Made by a program: the position numbers and the translations under genes
Notes under the pieces: generated by a model
What the model was told of the DNA's origin: nothing
Database searches by the model: none
Seen by the model: the letters and a program-made list of their open reading frames with translations, nothing else
DNA from: CAWCTD01 sp963798455
Lineage (GTDB): Bacteria; Acidobacteriota; Terriglobia; Bryobacterales; Bryobacteraceae
Length of the DNA: 64,000 nucleotides
Direction: 5' to 3'
Assembly: GCA_963798455.1 (NCBI GenBank)
Contig: CAWCTD010000003.1
Span: forward strand, 4,092,001-4,156,000
Shown: positions 26,751 to 36,117 of the stretch, piece by piece
Layout: the number at the start of each line of letters is the position of its first letter
Position numbering within the stretch: the stretch's first letter is position 1

Positions 26751-29402
26751 GTGGTGAGCGTTAATTTGCATAGCGGGGCAACGTCGTTCCTTGTGGGTGC
26801 GGGGAGGAGGTTTTTCTCACTCCCGTGGACCTCGCGGAGCGGCTCAGCCCGGAACGTCGAGCCTGCCGGCGACTCTGGCCGTGACTCCGAGGAAAGGCTC
26901 CGGCGGAAATACGCGGCCTTCCGGGAACTGCTCTCCCTCAACAACGAGTGTCTGGAGTTGATAGCCGGCCTCCAGGAGGACCTGCGGTTCATCGTTCCCC
27001 AACTCGACGTCGTCGGGGGGCGCGTGTCGGCGATCTTCGAAAAAGCGTCGGGTGCCGTCGGCGCCCTCGAGGCGCTCGCCGGACTTCGCTACACCCAACT
27101 GACGGACGCCCTGAACGAGCAGCGCAGCGAGGTTGAGCGTTACATCGCGGCCTGTCAGGAGCTGGTCACCCCGAAACTGTCGGCGTGGCTCACCGAATTC
27201 GGCATGGAGGCGGTCTCCGAAGTGGGAGGCAAGGCTGCCGCTCTCGGAGAGATCAAGAACAAGCTCGGCCTCCCCGTCCCCGACGGCTATGTGTTGACCA
27301 CGGCAGCCTACAGACAATTCTGCGGGATCCCTCTTTGGGAATCGATTCGCAATGCCGTGCGGGACCTCGAGGTAGACGACATCGAGGGATTGCACTCGGC
27401 CTCCGCGAGGCTGGCGGAGATGGTGCTGGCGCGTCCGGTGCCGAGAGCTATCGAAGTGGCCATCAGCGAGCGGGCGTTGACGCTGAAGGCGGGCGAGATG
27501 GGGCTGGCCGTGCGTTCCAGTGCCGTGGGTGAAGGAGGAGAAAGGACCTTCGCCGGCCAGTTCCTGAGCCTGATCAACGTTCCGAAGGACCAGGTCGTGG
27601 AGGCCTACAAGCAGGTGGTCGCCGGGCGCTTCGGCGCCAGTGCCCTCTCTTATCGGCTCAGCACCGGACTGCTTGAGGTGGACAGTCCGATGGCCGTCCT
27701 CTTTCTGCCCGTCATCCGCGCCCGGGCCTCGGGGATCATGTACACACGGGATCCCGGCGAGCCGAAGAACAAAGTCCTCTGGGTCACCTCCACCCGCGGG
27801 CTGGGGCTGGAGATCGCCAGCGGAAGGGTCCCGGCCGACCTGTTCATCATGTCCCACCGGCATCCCCACGCCGTCCTGGAACGCCACCTCGTCCGCAAGG
27901 ACGAAGAGATCACGGCGCTGGCGGGCGGCGGTCTCCAGCACCGGAAGCTGGAACCCTCGGAAGCCGACACGGCCAGCTTGGAAGAAGGTGAGTTGCAACT
28001 CCTGGCTCAATGGGGAATCCGAATCGAGGACCACTTCGGGACACCCCAGGACGTGGAATGGGCGATGGACGAGCAACGCAACATCTGGATTCTGCAGGCC
28101 CGGCCTCTCGCGCTGGCCGAGCCCGCGGGCTCGCGTAGGCCCCGGCCGCGGTCGGAGCCGGTGCTTTCAGGGGGCAGAACCGTGTTCCCCGGTCAGGTAG
28201 CGGGCCCTGCGTTCCTGATAGAAGAAGTCCAGGATCTGAGCAAGACGCCCGAAGGGGCGCTTGTATTTCTGCGTAAGGCCTCCCCGGAGATCGTGGAGAT
28301 CCTGCCCCGCATCGCCGGTCTGGTAGCGGAGTGGGGGAACGTGACAGGGCACGCGGCGACGTTGCTTCGCGAGTTCAAGGTGCCGTCGGTTTTCCTGATG
28401 AAAGGTGGCTTCGAACAACTGAAGACAGGAGACCCAGTCAGCCTGGATGCGGTCCAGGCAAAGGTGTACGCCGGCTTGTTGTGGGAGGCGCGCCGGCCCG
28501 GGACAGGCTCGCCAGACCGCCGGCGGGAGCAGAGTGCCGACCCCATCGCCAGGCGGTTGCTCACGCTCAACCTGCTGGATCCTTCGGCGTTCAACTTTCG
28601 TCCGGCGGGCTGCAAGTCCACTCACGACGTGCTCAGGTTTTGTCACGAGAAGGCGGTCGAAGCGATGTTCGTCGTGAACGACATCGAGCTGGAGCAGCAC
28701 CAGCAGCGATCGAGGAAGCTCGAGACCACCATGCCGCTGCACGTCTACGTGCTCGACCTGGGCGGGGGCCTGGCGCTGCACAAGCCGGACAGCCGCCAGG
28801 TGTCTCCGCCGGAGATCGTCTCCAGACCGTTCCAGTATTTGTGGAAGGGGCTGACTCATCCGGCGGTGACCTGGAAGCGCGAGATGCCCGCCAGCTTCAG
28901 TGATGTGGCCTCCGTGATGGCCGGCTCCTTGTCCTCCCAAAGCAGCGCCACGCGGGGCTTCGGCGAACGAAGCTACCTCTTGGTGGCGGATGACTACATG
29001 AACTTCAACTCGCGGCTGGCGTACCACTTCTCTCTGGTGGACGCCTGCCTGTCGGACGCCCCCAGTGCGAACTACATCTCTTTTCGATTCGCCGGCGGGG
29101 GCGCCACGCGGCAGCGCCGCGGCTTGAGGGCGTGTTTCCTTGAGGCTTGCCTCACTCACTACGGCTTTCAGGTGGATCGGCGGGGGGACTTGCTGAACGC
29201 GTGGTTCAAGAAGGGACCGGCCGAGGACACCGGAGCCAGGCTGGACATCTTGGGCCGTTTGCTGGTGAGCAGCAGTCAGCTCGACATGTACATGAGCAGC
29301 CAGGATGTCATGCGCTGGTACGTGCGGCAGTTCCTCGACGGCAATTACACGTTCCAGGTGCCGGAGGAGCAGGAAGCATCGGACTCGGCTCAGAAGAAGT
29401 GA
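26751..29402 (+). CDS. PEP/pyruvate-binding (PEP synthase-like) protein
   Basis: 883 aa from GTG 26751; no clear ribosome-binding site, and GTG 26754 is equally possible. Residues ~1-145 are charged and helical. An ATP-grasp pyruvate phosphate dikinase N domain starts near 150 (VGGKAAALGEIKNKLGLPVPDGYVLT: key GGKAAxLGE) with AVRSSAVGEGGE and EWAMDE. A PEP-utiliser swivelling domain has the phospho-His motif as GNVTGHAATLLREFKVPSV near 533. The usual C-terminal TIM barrel is not recognisable; instead there is a ~280-residue unknown region. Possibly a phosphotransfer enzyme rather than a true PEP synthase. Confidence 0.7.
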   Translation: MVSVNLHSGATSFLVGAGRRFFSLPWTSRSGSARNVEPAGDSGRDSEERLRRKYAAFRELLSLNNECLELIAGLQEDLRFIVPQLDVVGGRVSAIFEKASGAVGALEALAGLRYTQLTDALNEQRSEVERYIAACQELVTPKLSAWLTEFGMEAVSEVGGKAAALGEIKNKLGLPVPDGYVLTTAAYRQFCGIPLWESIRNAVRDLEVDDIEGLHSASARLAEMVLARPVPRAIEVAISERALTLKAGEMGLAVRSSAVGEGGERTFAGQFLSLINVPKDQVVEAYKQVVAGRFGASALSYRLSTGLLEVDSPMAVLFLPVIRARASGIMYTRDPGEPKNKVLWVTSTRGLGLEIASGRVPADLFIMSHRHPHAVLERHLVRKDEEITALAGGGLQHRKLEPSEADTASLEEGELQLLAQWGIRIEDHFGTPQDVEWAMDEQRNIWILQARPLALAEPAGSRRPRPRSEPVLSGGRTVFPGQVAGPAFLIEEVQDLSKTPEGALVFLRKASPEIVEILPRIAGLVAEWGNVTGHAATLLREFKVPSVFLMKGGFEQLKTGDPVSLDAVQAKVYAGLLWEARRPGTGSPDRRREQSADPIARRLLTLNLLDPSAFNFRPAGCKSTHDVLRFCHEKAVEAMFVVNDIELEQHQQRSRKLETTMPLHVYVLDLGGGLALHKPDSRQVSPPEIVSRPFQYLWKGLTHPAVTWKREMPASFSDVASVMAGSLSSQSSATRGFGERSYLLVADDYMNFNSRLAYHFSLVDACLSDAPSANYISFRFAGGGATRQRRGLRACFLEACLTHYGFQVDRRGDLLNAWFKKGPAEDTGARLDILGRLLVSSSQLDMYMSSQDVMRWYVRQFLDGNYTFQVPEEQEASDSAQKK

Positions 29403-29404
29403 CT

Positions 29405-30817
29405 ATGCAGCCACGCCTCGTCATCGCCGGGCTTTCTGGAGAATCGGGCAAGACGCTGGTCTCGCTTGGACTCATCCTGGCGGCTTCCCGGGCGGGTCTG
29501 CCGGTTCGCGCCTTCAAGAAAGGGCCGGACTACATTGACGCCGCCTGGCTCTCCTGGGCCTCGGGCCAGCCGGCGAGGAACCTGGACACATACCTGATGG
29601 GCTTCGAGGGGGTTGCCCGGAGCTTCGTCCGGCACGGCTTGCCCGCGGGACTCAACGTCATCGAGGGCAACCGGGGGCTGTACGATGGCGTGGATGCCAA
29701 AGGCACGCACAGCACGGCTGCGCTCGCCAAGCTGCTCCGCGCGCCGGTCGTGCTCGTGGCGGACGTAACCAAAGTCACCCGCACGATTGCGGCCTTCGTC
29801 CTGGGCTGCCAGAAGCTCGACCCTGAGGTGCCCGTCGCGGGTGTGATTCTCAACCGGGTAGGCAGCCGCCGGCACGAGCGGGTCACCCGCGAGGCCATCG
29901 AGTGTGAGTGCGGATTGCCCGTCCTGGGCGCTGTGCCAAGAGCGGAATCGGGCGTCCTGCTTCCGGAGAGGCACCTCGGTCTCGTTCCCCCGCAGGAACA
30001 CCGGCAGACGGAGAAGCTGAGAGAGAACCTCGCCTCACTGACCCGGAACGCCCTGGATACGGAACGCCTCTTTTCCATCGCACGGCAGGCGCCCCGGTTG
30101 GAGGTGGCTGACCATCCCGCCCCGGAACTCGTGGATGGCCGCGGCCTGAGGATTGGGTTCCTGAGGGACTCCGCCTTCACGTTCTACTACCCCGAGAACC
30201 TCGAGGCCCTGGAGTCGGCTGGCGCTGAACTGGTCCCCATCGAGGCGCTGGCCGCGAGCCAGCTCCCGGCAGGTCTGGATGCGCTCTACATCGGCGGCGG
30301 TTTCCCGGAGACCCACGGCGCTGCCCTGGCGGCGAACAGGAGCTTCTTGGCCTCCCTGCGCGATGCGGCCCGCCGCGGCCTGCCGGTCTATGCGGAGTGC
30401 GGCGGTCTCATGCTCCTCGCACGGGCCATCTCTTGGGAGGGGCGGAGCTTCCCCATGGCCGGTGTTCTGCCCTTCGACGTGGAAGTCTGTTCCGCGCCGC
30501 AGGGGCACGGGTACGCTAGGCTGGTAGTGGACGGACCAAATCCGTTCTTTCCCGAGGGCACATCTCTCAAGGGCCATGAGTTTCACTACTCGAGGATTCT
30601 GCTGGGCGGCAATGCGCCCCCCACCGCCTGCTCCGTAGTGCGCGGCACGGGATGCTTCCATCAACGCGACGGCGTGGTCATTGAAAACGTCATGGCCAGC
30701 TATGTCCATCTGCACGCCGCTGCAACCCCCGAGTGGGCGCACGGGCTGTTGGATGCCGCTCGCCGCCATGCCCGGCAGAGCGAGGCTGAAGTTTTGATGA
30801 ACGCAGATCTAAGTTAA
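29405..30817 (+). CDS. dsrN: DsrN/CbiA-like cobyrinate a,c-diamide synthase, siroheme amidase
   Basis: 470 aa from ATG 29405. P-loop-like N-terminus IAGLSGESGKTLVSLGL, conserved FKKGPDYIDAAW and NLDTYLMG, and a C-terminal class-I glutamine amidotransferase domain with nucleophile Cys in VYAECGGLMLLA and a His in KGHEFHYS. In dsr clusters this protein amidates siroheme to the siro(heme)amide used by DsrAB. It lies directly before sat. Confidence 0.88.
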   Translation: MQPRLVIAGLSGESGKTLVSLGLILAASRAGLPVRAFKKGPDYIDAAWLSWASGQPARNLDTYLMGFEGVARSFVRHGLPAGLNVIEGNRGLYDGVDAKGTHSTAALAKLLRAPVVLVADVTKVTRTIAAFVLGCQKLDPEVPVAGVILNRVGSRRHERVTREAIECECGLPVLGAVPRAESGVLLPERHLGLVPPQEHRQTEKLRENLASLTRNALDTERLFSIARQAPRLEVADHPAPELVDGRGLRIGFLRDSAFTFYYPENLEALESAGAELVPIEALAASQLPAGLDALYIGGGFPETHGAALAANRSFLASLRDAARRGLPVYAECGGLMLLARAISWEGRSFPMAGVLPFDVEVCSAPQGHGYARLVVDGPNPFFPEGTSLKGHEFHYSRILLGGNAPPTACSVVRGTGCFHQRDGVVIENVMASYVHLHAAATPEWAHGLLDAARRHARQSEAEVLMNADLS

Positions 30818-30832
30818 TAAGGAGAACTAACT

Positions 30833-32098
30833 ATGAGTAAACTTGTTCCACCCCACGGTAGTCCGACGCTGAAGCCCCTTCTTCTGGAAGGCCAAGCCAG
30901 GCAGAAGGAGGCCAGCAGAGCAGAAGGCCTCAAGAAGGTCCCCATGACCACGCGCGAAACCAGCGACCTGATCATGATGGGGATTGGGGCGTTCACCCCC
31001 CTGGATGGCTTCATGGGCAAGCAGGACTGGCAGGGCTGCTGCGACAGCTACGCCCTGCCTTCCAAGAAGGGATTGTTCTGGCCCATTCCCATCACTCTTT
31101 CCGCGGCCGAAGACCTGGCCGGCTCCATAGCAATCGGAGAAGAAGTGGCTCTCTGGGACGTCGAAACGGAAGCCATCATGGGCACCATGAAGGTGACCGA
31201 AAAGTACACCATCGACAAGGAGCACGAGTGCAAGCAGGTGTTCCGCACGGCCGACTCCGCCCATCCCGGCGTTCAGAAAGTGATGGAGCAGGGTCCCATC
31301 AACCTGGCGGGCCCGGTCAAGGTCATCTCCGAGTCCTACTACCCGGAAATGTTCCAGGGCATCTACCAGCGGCCCGTCGAGGCCCGCGAGATCTTCCAGC
31401 AACGCGGCTGGAGCACGGTGGCCGCCCTGCAACTGCGCAACCCGATGCACGGCTCGCACGCCTACCTGGCGTGGGTGGCCATCGAGGTCTGTGACGGGGT
31501 CTATATCCACCAGCTCGTGGGCAAGCTGAAGCCCGGTGACATCCCCGCCGAAGTCCGCGTGAAAGCCATCGACGCTCTGGTAAACAAGTACTTCCGGAGG
31601 GACCGCGTGGTGCAGGGCGGCTATCCCATGGAGATGCGCTACGCCGGACCGCGCGAGGCGCTCTTGCACGCCGTGTTCCGGCAGAACTACGGTTGCTCGC
31701 ACCTCATCGTGGGGCGGGACCATGCCGGCATCGGCGATTACTACGGGCCCTTCGACGCACAGAAGATCTTCAACGAGATCCCACCGGACGCCTTGGTTCT
31801 GCGGCCGCTGTGCATGGACTGGACCTTCTACTGTTACGAGTGCGGCAGCATGGCGTCGATGAAGACCTGCCCGCACGAAAGCAAGGCTGTGATCGACGAG
31901 AACGGCAACTACAAGGGAGGCGCGCGCCTGTTGCTTTCCGGAACCATGCTCCGGAAACTCATGAGCGAGGGCAAGCCGGTTCCCTCCGAGTTCTCCAGGC
32001 CCGAGGTGATTGCGGTCCTGAAGGAATACTACGACAGCCTGGAAGAGAAGGTGGAAGTCAAACTTCACAAGTTTGCCACGGGCGATATGAAGAAGTAG
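30833..32098 (+). CDS. sat: Sulfate adenylyltransferase
   Basis: 421 aa homo-oligomeric ATP sulfurylase. The start has GGAGAAC upstream. Catalytic motif QLRNPMHGSHAYL (QxRNPxHxxH) and the partner GRDHAG are present. Zinc-type cysteines CYECGSMASMKTCPH lie near residue 335. It activates sulfate to APS for AprAB. A stop at 32098 is followed within 13 bp by a strong hairpin. Confidence 0.97.
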   Translation: MSKLVPPHGSPTLKPLLLEGQARQKEASRAEGLKKVPMTTRETSDLIMMGIGAFTPLDGFMGKQDWQGCCDSYALPSKKGLFWPIPITLSAAEDLAGSIAIGEEVALWDVETEAIMGTMKVTEKYTIDKEHECKQVFRTADSAHPGVQKVMEQGPINLAGPVKVISESYYPEMFQGIYQRPVEAREIFQQRGWSTVAALQLRNPMHGSHAYLAWVAIEVCDGVYIHQLVGKLKPGDIPAEVRVKAIDALVNKYFRRDRVVQGGYPMEMRYAGPREALLHAVFRQNYGCSHLIVGRDHAGIGDYYGPFDAQKIFNEIPPDALVLRPLCMDWTFYCYECGSMASMKTCPHESKAVIDENGNYKGGARLLLSGTMLRKLMSEGKPVPSEFSRPEVIAVLKEYYDSLEEKVEVKLHKFATGDMKK

Positions 32099-32110
32099 GC
32101 GTGACTTAAC

Positions 32111-32140
32111 GGGGCTATCTGAGCAAAGCCAGGTAGCCCC
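32111..32140. terminator. Hairpin between convergent sat and TauE 3
   Basis: Arms GGGGCTATCTG and CAGGTAGCCCC (11 bases, one mismatch) enclose an 8-base loop. It sits just after sat and overlaps the 3' end of the convergent TauE gene, so one stem could end both transcripts. The following plus-strand sequence (ACAAATAATT) is AT-rich but not a clean T-run. Confidence 0.6.
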
Positions 32141-33029
32141 ACAAATAATTCAGAGCCACGTACAGAAGGATCAGTGCCAGCATCCCCTTCAGCCATCTGG
32201 CGGGGACAAAACGCTGGGCGCGAGCCCCTAGGTAGATGCCCAGCATTCCTCCCGCCCCAAGCAGGGAACCCAGCAGCCAGTCCGGCGTCACCTCCGTTCC
32301 TCTGCCCCGGTAGAGCGGCGCGATCATGTGGCTGAAAGCCACGCCCACCACGGAAGTAATGAAGGTGCCCATCAGCGTCGCCCCCGCAATGGTATGCACC
32401 GGCAGCCCGAGATGGGTGACGAAGAACGGGGCTATGATGGCGCCGCCTCCGATCCCGTAGATGCCGCCTACCATACCGACAATCAGAGAAATCAGAAAGA
32501 CAAAGCGTGTGCTGCACTCATACCTGCGACCCTGAAACTCGAAGACGAGCCGCCGGCTGTTGAACTCCAGGCAACGCACGCTCCAGTCGGAAGCGCTGAC
32601 GCCCGCCGCCTTGCGATCGGGTCTGCGGGCCTCCAAGAGCATGCGGACTCCGATGTACGCCAGCACGAACCCCACGAAGGCCTTGAACGGCCGCGGATTC
32701 GGCAGCCAGTTAAGCCGTACCAGTAATCCCAAGATGACGCCGGGCGCGGTGCCTGCCACGACCATCCAGGTGAGGGGCCGGATCATCCGGCCCTCGCGCG
32801 CGTAGCGGTAGATCCCACTGGGTATGGCGATGATGTTGAACACCAGGTTGGTGGGGCTTACGGCGGGACTCGTAAAGCCAAGCACGCTCATCTGGAAGGG
32901 CAACAGCAGCACGGCGCCGGAAATCCCGCCCATGGAGGAGAAGAACGACACCACAAAAGCCACCAATGGCGGAACCCAGAAAGGCGTCTCCACACCGGAA
33001 ACCGGAAAAATCGTCGCAAGCGGCGGCAT
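32115..33029 (-). CDS. TauE/SafE-family transporter 3
   Basis: 304 aa. TauE/SafE fold with FFSSMGGISGAVLLLPF in the first repeat and GIYGIGGGAIIAPFFV in the second. It is more distant from transporters 1 and 2, lacking their VAVGTDLF block. It is divergent from the Rrf2 gene and convergent with sat. Probably exports sulfite or thiosulfate, or imports a sulfur anion; the substrate cannot be read from sequence. Confidence 0.85.
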   Translation of the reverse strand: MPPLATIFPVSGVETPFWVPPLVAFVVSFFSSMGGISGAVLLLPFQMSVLGFTSPAVSPTNLVFNIIAIPSGIYRYAREGRMIRPLTWMVVAGTAPGVILGLLVRLNWLPNPRPFKAFVGFVLAYIGVRMLLEARRPDRKAAGVSASDWSVRCLEFNSRRLVFEFQGRRYECSTRFVFLISLIVGMVGGIYGIGGGAIIAPFFVTHLGLPVHTIAGATLMGTFITSVVGVAFSHMIAPLYRGRGTEVTPDWLLGSLLGAGGMLGIYLGARAQRFVPARWLKGMLALILLYVALNYLWGYLALLR

Positions 33030-33057
33030 CTTTTCAGGTTAAGCGATCCGATCCCCC

Positions 33058-33086
33058 TTGACACACCCGGGCATCAATGGTAAATG
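33058..33086 (+). promoter_or_regulatory. Promoter-like element before the Rrf2 gene
   Basis: TTGACA at 33058-33063, a 17-base spacer, then TAAATG at 33081-33086, about 40 bp ahead of the Rrf2 start. A perfect -35 and a moderate -10 fit a sigma-70-type promoter. It lies in the ~96-bp spacer divergent from TauE 3, so the Rrf2 protein could act on both genes. Confidence 0.5.
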
Positions 33087-33125
33087 TTGAGCGAGCCGAT
33101 AGACTCGATCGGGACGGGAGAGTGT

Positions 33126-33545
33126 ATGAGAGTCAATACGCGAGCCTGCTACGCGATCCGCCTCATGGCCAACGTCGCCAGGAACACGCACGAAGGCCAC
33201 CCTGTTTCCCTCCGGGATGTCGCGGAGCGCCAGCATCTTTCGAGGCTTTATCTGTCCCAGTTGGCCCTTCCTTTGAAGAACACCGCCTTGCTGAGGAGCG
33301 TCTGGGGCAACAAGGGAGGCTTCCTGCTGGGCCGCCCTCCGGGCGAGATCAGGCTGCTGGACATCATTGAGGCCGTGGACGGTCCGGTGGGAATCATGGA
33401 TTGTGTCCTCGACCCGAACTTCTGCGGCCGCGTGAGCACCTGCGACTGCTTTGGAATCTTTTGCGCCATCAACAGAGAGATCGTCGAGACCTTGACGAAA
33501 AGCACGCTGCAGGACCTCTTGGCGCCGGTTTCGGCTCCACAGTGA
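33126..33545 (+). CDS. Rrf2/IscR-family regulator with Cys cluster
   Basis: 139 aa from ATG 33126 (MRVNTRACYAIRLMANVA). Winged helix with SLRDVAERQHLSRLYLSQL. The IscR-type cluster-binding zone reads CVLDPNFCGRVSTCDCFGIFC with five cysteines, so an Fe-S cofactor is likely. It lies 12 bp upstream of the tmcC-like gene and may control this redox module and the divergent TauE. Confidence 0.88.
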   Translation: MRVNTRACYAIRLMANVARNTHEGHPVSLRDVAERQHLSRLYLSQLALPLKNTALLRSVWGNKGGFLLGRPPGEIRLLDIIEAVDGPVGIMDCVLDPNFCGRVSTCDCFGIFCAINREIVETLTKSTLQDLLAPVSAPQ

Positions 33546-33557
33546 AGGTGAAGACTT

Positions 33558-34493
33558 ATGACGACCATCTTGTATGCCATCATCTACCTGGGCTTCTTGA
33601 CATTTTTGGCCGGCTCCCTCGCCAGGGCCATCTGGTACGCAAGGGCGCCCGTGCACTTGCGCTGGGAGTTGTATCCGGTGCCGCACGAAGAACCAGGGCG
33701 CGCCGAACACGGCGGCTCATACTTCGAAACCGCCGACTGGTGGACCAAGCCCCTCCACTTCAGCCTCTGGGGCGAGCTGAAGGCCATGATCCCGGAGATG
33801 ACGTTTCTGAAAGGACTCTGGGAGTTCAACCGGCCTATGTGGCTCCGTTCTTTTCCGTTTCACTTCGGCCTTTATCTGGTGATCGCTGCCGCGGTGTTGG
33901 TTGTTCTCACGGCACTCGTCTCCGTGCTTGCGCCGGCGCTCATGGCCGCTCCGCTCGCGGCTGCTTTGCACTATCTCTACAAATCCACGGGGCTGCTCGG
34001 CGCCGTCCTGGTGGTTGCCGGCGCTTTTGGACTCTTGGTAAAGCGCCTTAGCGACCCCAACCTGCGCAACTACACCGCGCCCGGAGACATCTTCAACCTC
34101 ATGTTCTTCATCGTCACCTTCGGATTACTGATCGCGGGCTACGCATTGCGTCCGCCGGGCTCGGCGGGAGCACTGGACCTGGCCACAGGCTTGCTGCTGT
34201 TTGACACGAGCTTGAAGGTGCCCGCCCTGACCACCGCCGGGTTGATCGCCGGCGCTCTGCTCGCAGCCTACGTTCCGATGACCCACATGTCGCACTTCGT
34301 CGGGAAGTACTTCACGTATCACTCCATTCGATGGGATGACCAGCCATCCGTGAACAACGAGAAGCTGCGGAGGAAAATCGCGGAGTACCTCACCTACAGG
34401 CCGACGTGGGCTGCGAAGCATGTCGGAGCGGACGGGTCCAAGACATGGGCCGAGATTGCCACGGCCAACCCGGCGCAGGAGGTGAAGAAATGA
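33558..34493 (+). CDS. TmcC-like cytochrome b membrane subunit
   Basis: 311 aa. NarI/HdrE-type membrane protein with about five helices; His residues such as FPFHFGLYL and MTHMSHFVGKY may bind heme b. The C-terminus is charged and cytoplasmic. It is partnered with the HdrD-like gene that overlaps its stop by 4 bp. Together they resemble TmcC-TmcB of Desulfovibrio, a complex linking cytochromes, quinone and cytoplasmic Fe-S reduction. It also resembles DsrM. Confidence 0.8.
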   Translation: MTTILYAIIYLGFLTFLAGSLARAIWYARAPVHLRWELYPVPHEEPGRAEHGGSYFETADWWTKPLHFSLWGELKAMIPEMTFLKGLWEFNRPMWLRSFPFHFGLYLVIAAAVLVVLTALVSVLAPALMAAPLAAALHYLYKSTGLLGAVLVVAGAFGLLVKRLSDPNLRNYTAPGDIFNLMFFIVTFGLLIAGYALRPPGSAGALDLATGLLLFDTSLKVPALTTAGLIAGALLAAYVPMTHMSHFVGKYFTYHSIRWDDQPSVNNEKLRRKIAEYLTYRPTWAAKHVGADGSKTWAEIATANPAQEVKK

Positions 34494-36097
34494 AGGATCA
34501 AGTCAAGCTGGAAGAAATGTCGCGCCCCGACAGGCGCCCTTTGACGCACCTCGAAAATGAGGACTTGATGCCTCTTCCGGCTCCTTTCGACGACCCATCG
34601 AAGGACCATAATTGGACGCCGCTCTCCGAACAGGCCCAGGAGAAGTACGAGTGTCTCCTGGATGACACCTGCGCCGTGAGCATCCCGCGGCCAAAAAGCA
34701 AAGAGGAGGAAGACCAGCTCGTCGGAAAATTCCTGTCAGGGCTCGAAAAGCTTTTCAGCCGGGAGAATAACTGGACGTTTCTTCAGCCGCTCCTGCTCAC
34801 CATGGAGCACTGCGCCAAGTGCCAGACCTGCTCGGAAGCGTGCCACATTTTCGAGGCCAGTGGACGCAACGAACTCTACCGCCCGACGTATCGCTCGGAG
34901 ATCATGCGGCGCCTGTACTTCAAGCACGTCAAAAACGGCGGCCTACTCAGCGCCTGGCAGCACGGCGACATCAAGCTGAATTGGCCTCTGGTGGCCCGGT
35001 TGATCGAGCTTTCCTACCGGTGCAACCTCTGCCGCCGGTGCGCGCAGACATGCCCGATCGGCGCCGATAACGGCCTGGTGGCTCACGAGCTCAGGAAGCT
35101 CTTCAGCCAGGAGATGGGGATTGCCGCCAAGGAGCTTCACGACACCGGTTCGATGCTTCAGCTCAAGGTCGGTTCCTCCACCGGCATGAATGCGGAGGTA
35201 GTCAAGGACAACATCGCGTTCATCGACGAGGACATCTCCGAGAAGACGGGCGTCCAGATCGAGACCCCCTGGGACGTGGAGGGCGCCGACGTCCTGCTGA
35301 TCCACAACGCGGGCGAAATCCTGGCCTGGCCCGAGAACCCCGGCGCCTTCGCCTTGATTCTGACGGCTGCGGGCATCAAATGGACGTTGTCTTCCGAGTT
35401 GGCGGGCTACGACTCCATCAATTACGGCCTCTGGTACGACGACGCGCAGTTCGCCCGCGTGGCCATCAAACACGCCGAGGCCGCCAGAAAGCTGAAGGTG
35501 AAGAAGATCGTTCTCGGCGAATGCGGCCACGCGCACAAGGCGCTTTCCGTCATCGCGGACCGTGTCCTCGCCGGGGATCTGAACGTCCCCCGGGAGAGCT
35601 CCATGACGCTGCTGCGCGACATCGTCATGAGCGGCCGCCTCAAGCTGGATCCCAGCCGCAACGACTTCCCCGTTACGCTGCACGACCCCTGCAACCTGGT
35701 CCGGCTGATGGGCGTGGTCGAGCCGCAGCGCGAGGTCATCCGCCAGATCTGCCCGAAGTTCCGGGAGATGGAGCCCCACGGGGTCGACAACTACTGTTGT
35801 GGCGGCGGCAGCGGCTTCGCCATCATGAGTGGCCACAACTTCCCCGATTGGCGCTTCCACGTCTCCGGCCGCAAGAAAATGGAGCAGCTTCTCAACGCCT
35901 TTGCCGAGTGCCTCGATCCTTCCATTCCCAAATACCTGTGCGCCCCTTGCAGCAATTGTAAGGGCCAATTCCGCGACATGCTGGCGTATTACAATATCTG
36001 GGAAAAGCACCGGATCCAATACGGTGGCCTGGTCGAGCTGATCGTCAACGCCATGGCGGACGTTCGGCCCGGTTTTATCGAATGGGAGTGGCACTGA
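34490..36097 (+). CDS. TmcB-like HdrD-type Fe-S oxidoreductase
   Basis: 535 aa from ATG 34490 overlapping the previous stop (ATGA). Ferredoxin clusters CAKCQTCSEAC and CNLCRRCAQTC, then CCG-type sites LHDPCNLVRLMG, YCCGGGSGF and LCAPCSNCKGQ. This is the same architecture as DsrK/HdrD, so it may reduce a disulfide or act as an electron hub. Order tmcC-tmcB is seen, but no tmcA-type multiheme cytochrome lies next to it. HdrD is the alternative call. Confidence 0.82.
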   Translation: MKDQVKLEEMSRPDRRPLTHLENEDLMPLPAPFDDPSKDHNWTPLSEQAQEKYECLLDDTCAVSIPRPKSKEEEDQLVGKFLSGLEKLFSRENNWTFLQPLLLTMEHCAKCQTCSEACHIFEASGRNELYRPTYRSEIMRRLYFKHVKNGGLLSAWQHGDIKLNWPLVARLIELSYRCNLCRRCAQTCPIGADNGLVAHELRKLFSQEMGIAAKELHDTGSMLQLKVGSSTGMNAEVVKDNIAFIDEDISEKTGVQIETPWDVEGADVLLIHNAGEILAWPENPGAFALILTAAGIKWTLSSELAGYDSINYGLWYDDAQFARVAIKHAEAARKLKVKKIVLGECGHAHKALSVIADRVLAGDLNVPRESSMTLLRDIVMSGRLKLDPSRNDFPVTLHDPCNLVRLMGVVEPQREVIRQICPKFREMEPHGVDNYCCGGGSGFAIMSGHNFPDWRFHVSGRKKMEQLLNAFAECLDPSIPKYLCAPCSNCKGQFRDMLAYYNIWEKHRIQYGGLVELIVNAMADVRPGFIEWEWH

Positions 36098-36117
36098 TCT
36101 CCCGCTGAGAGGAAACG

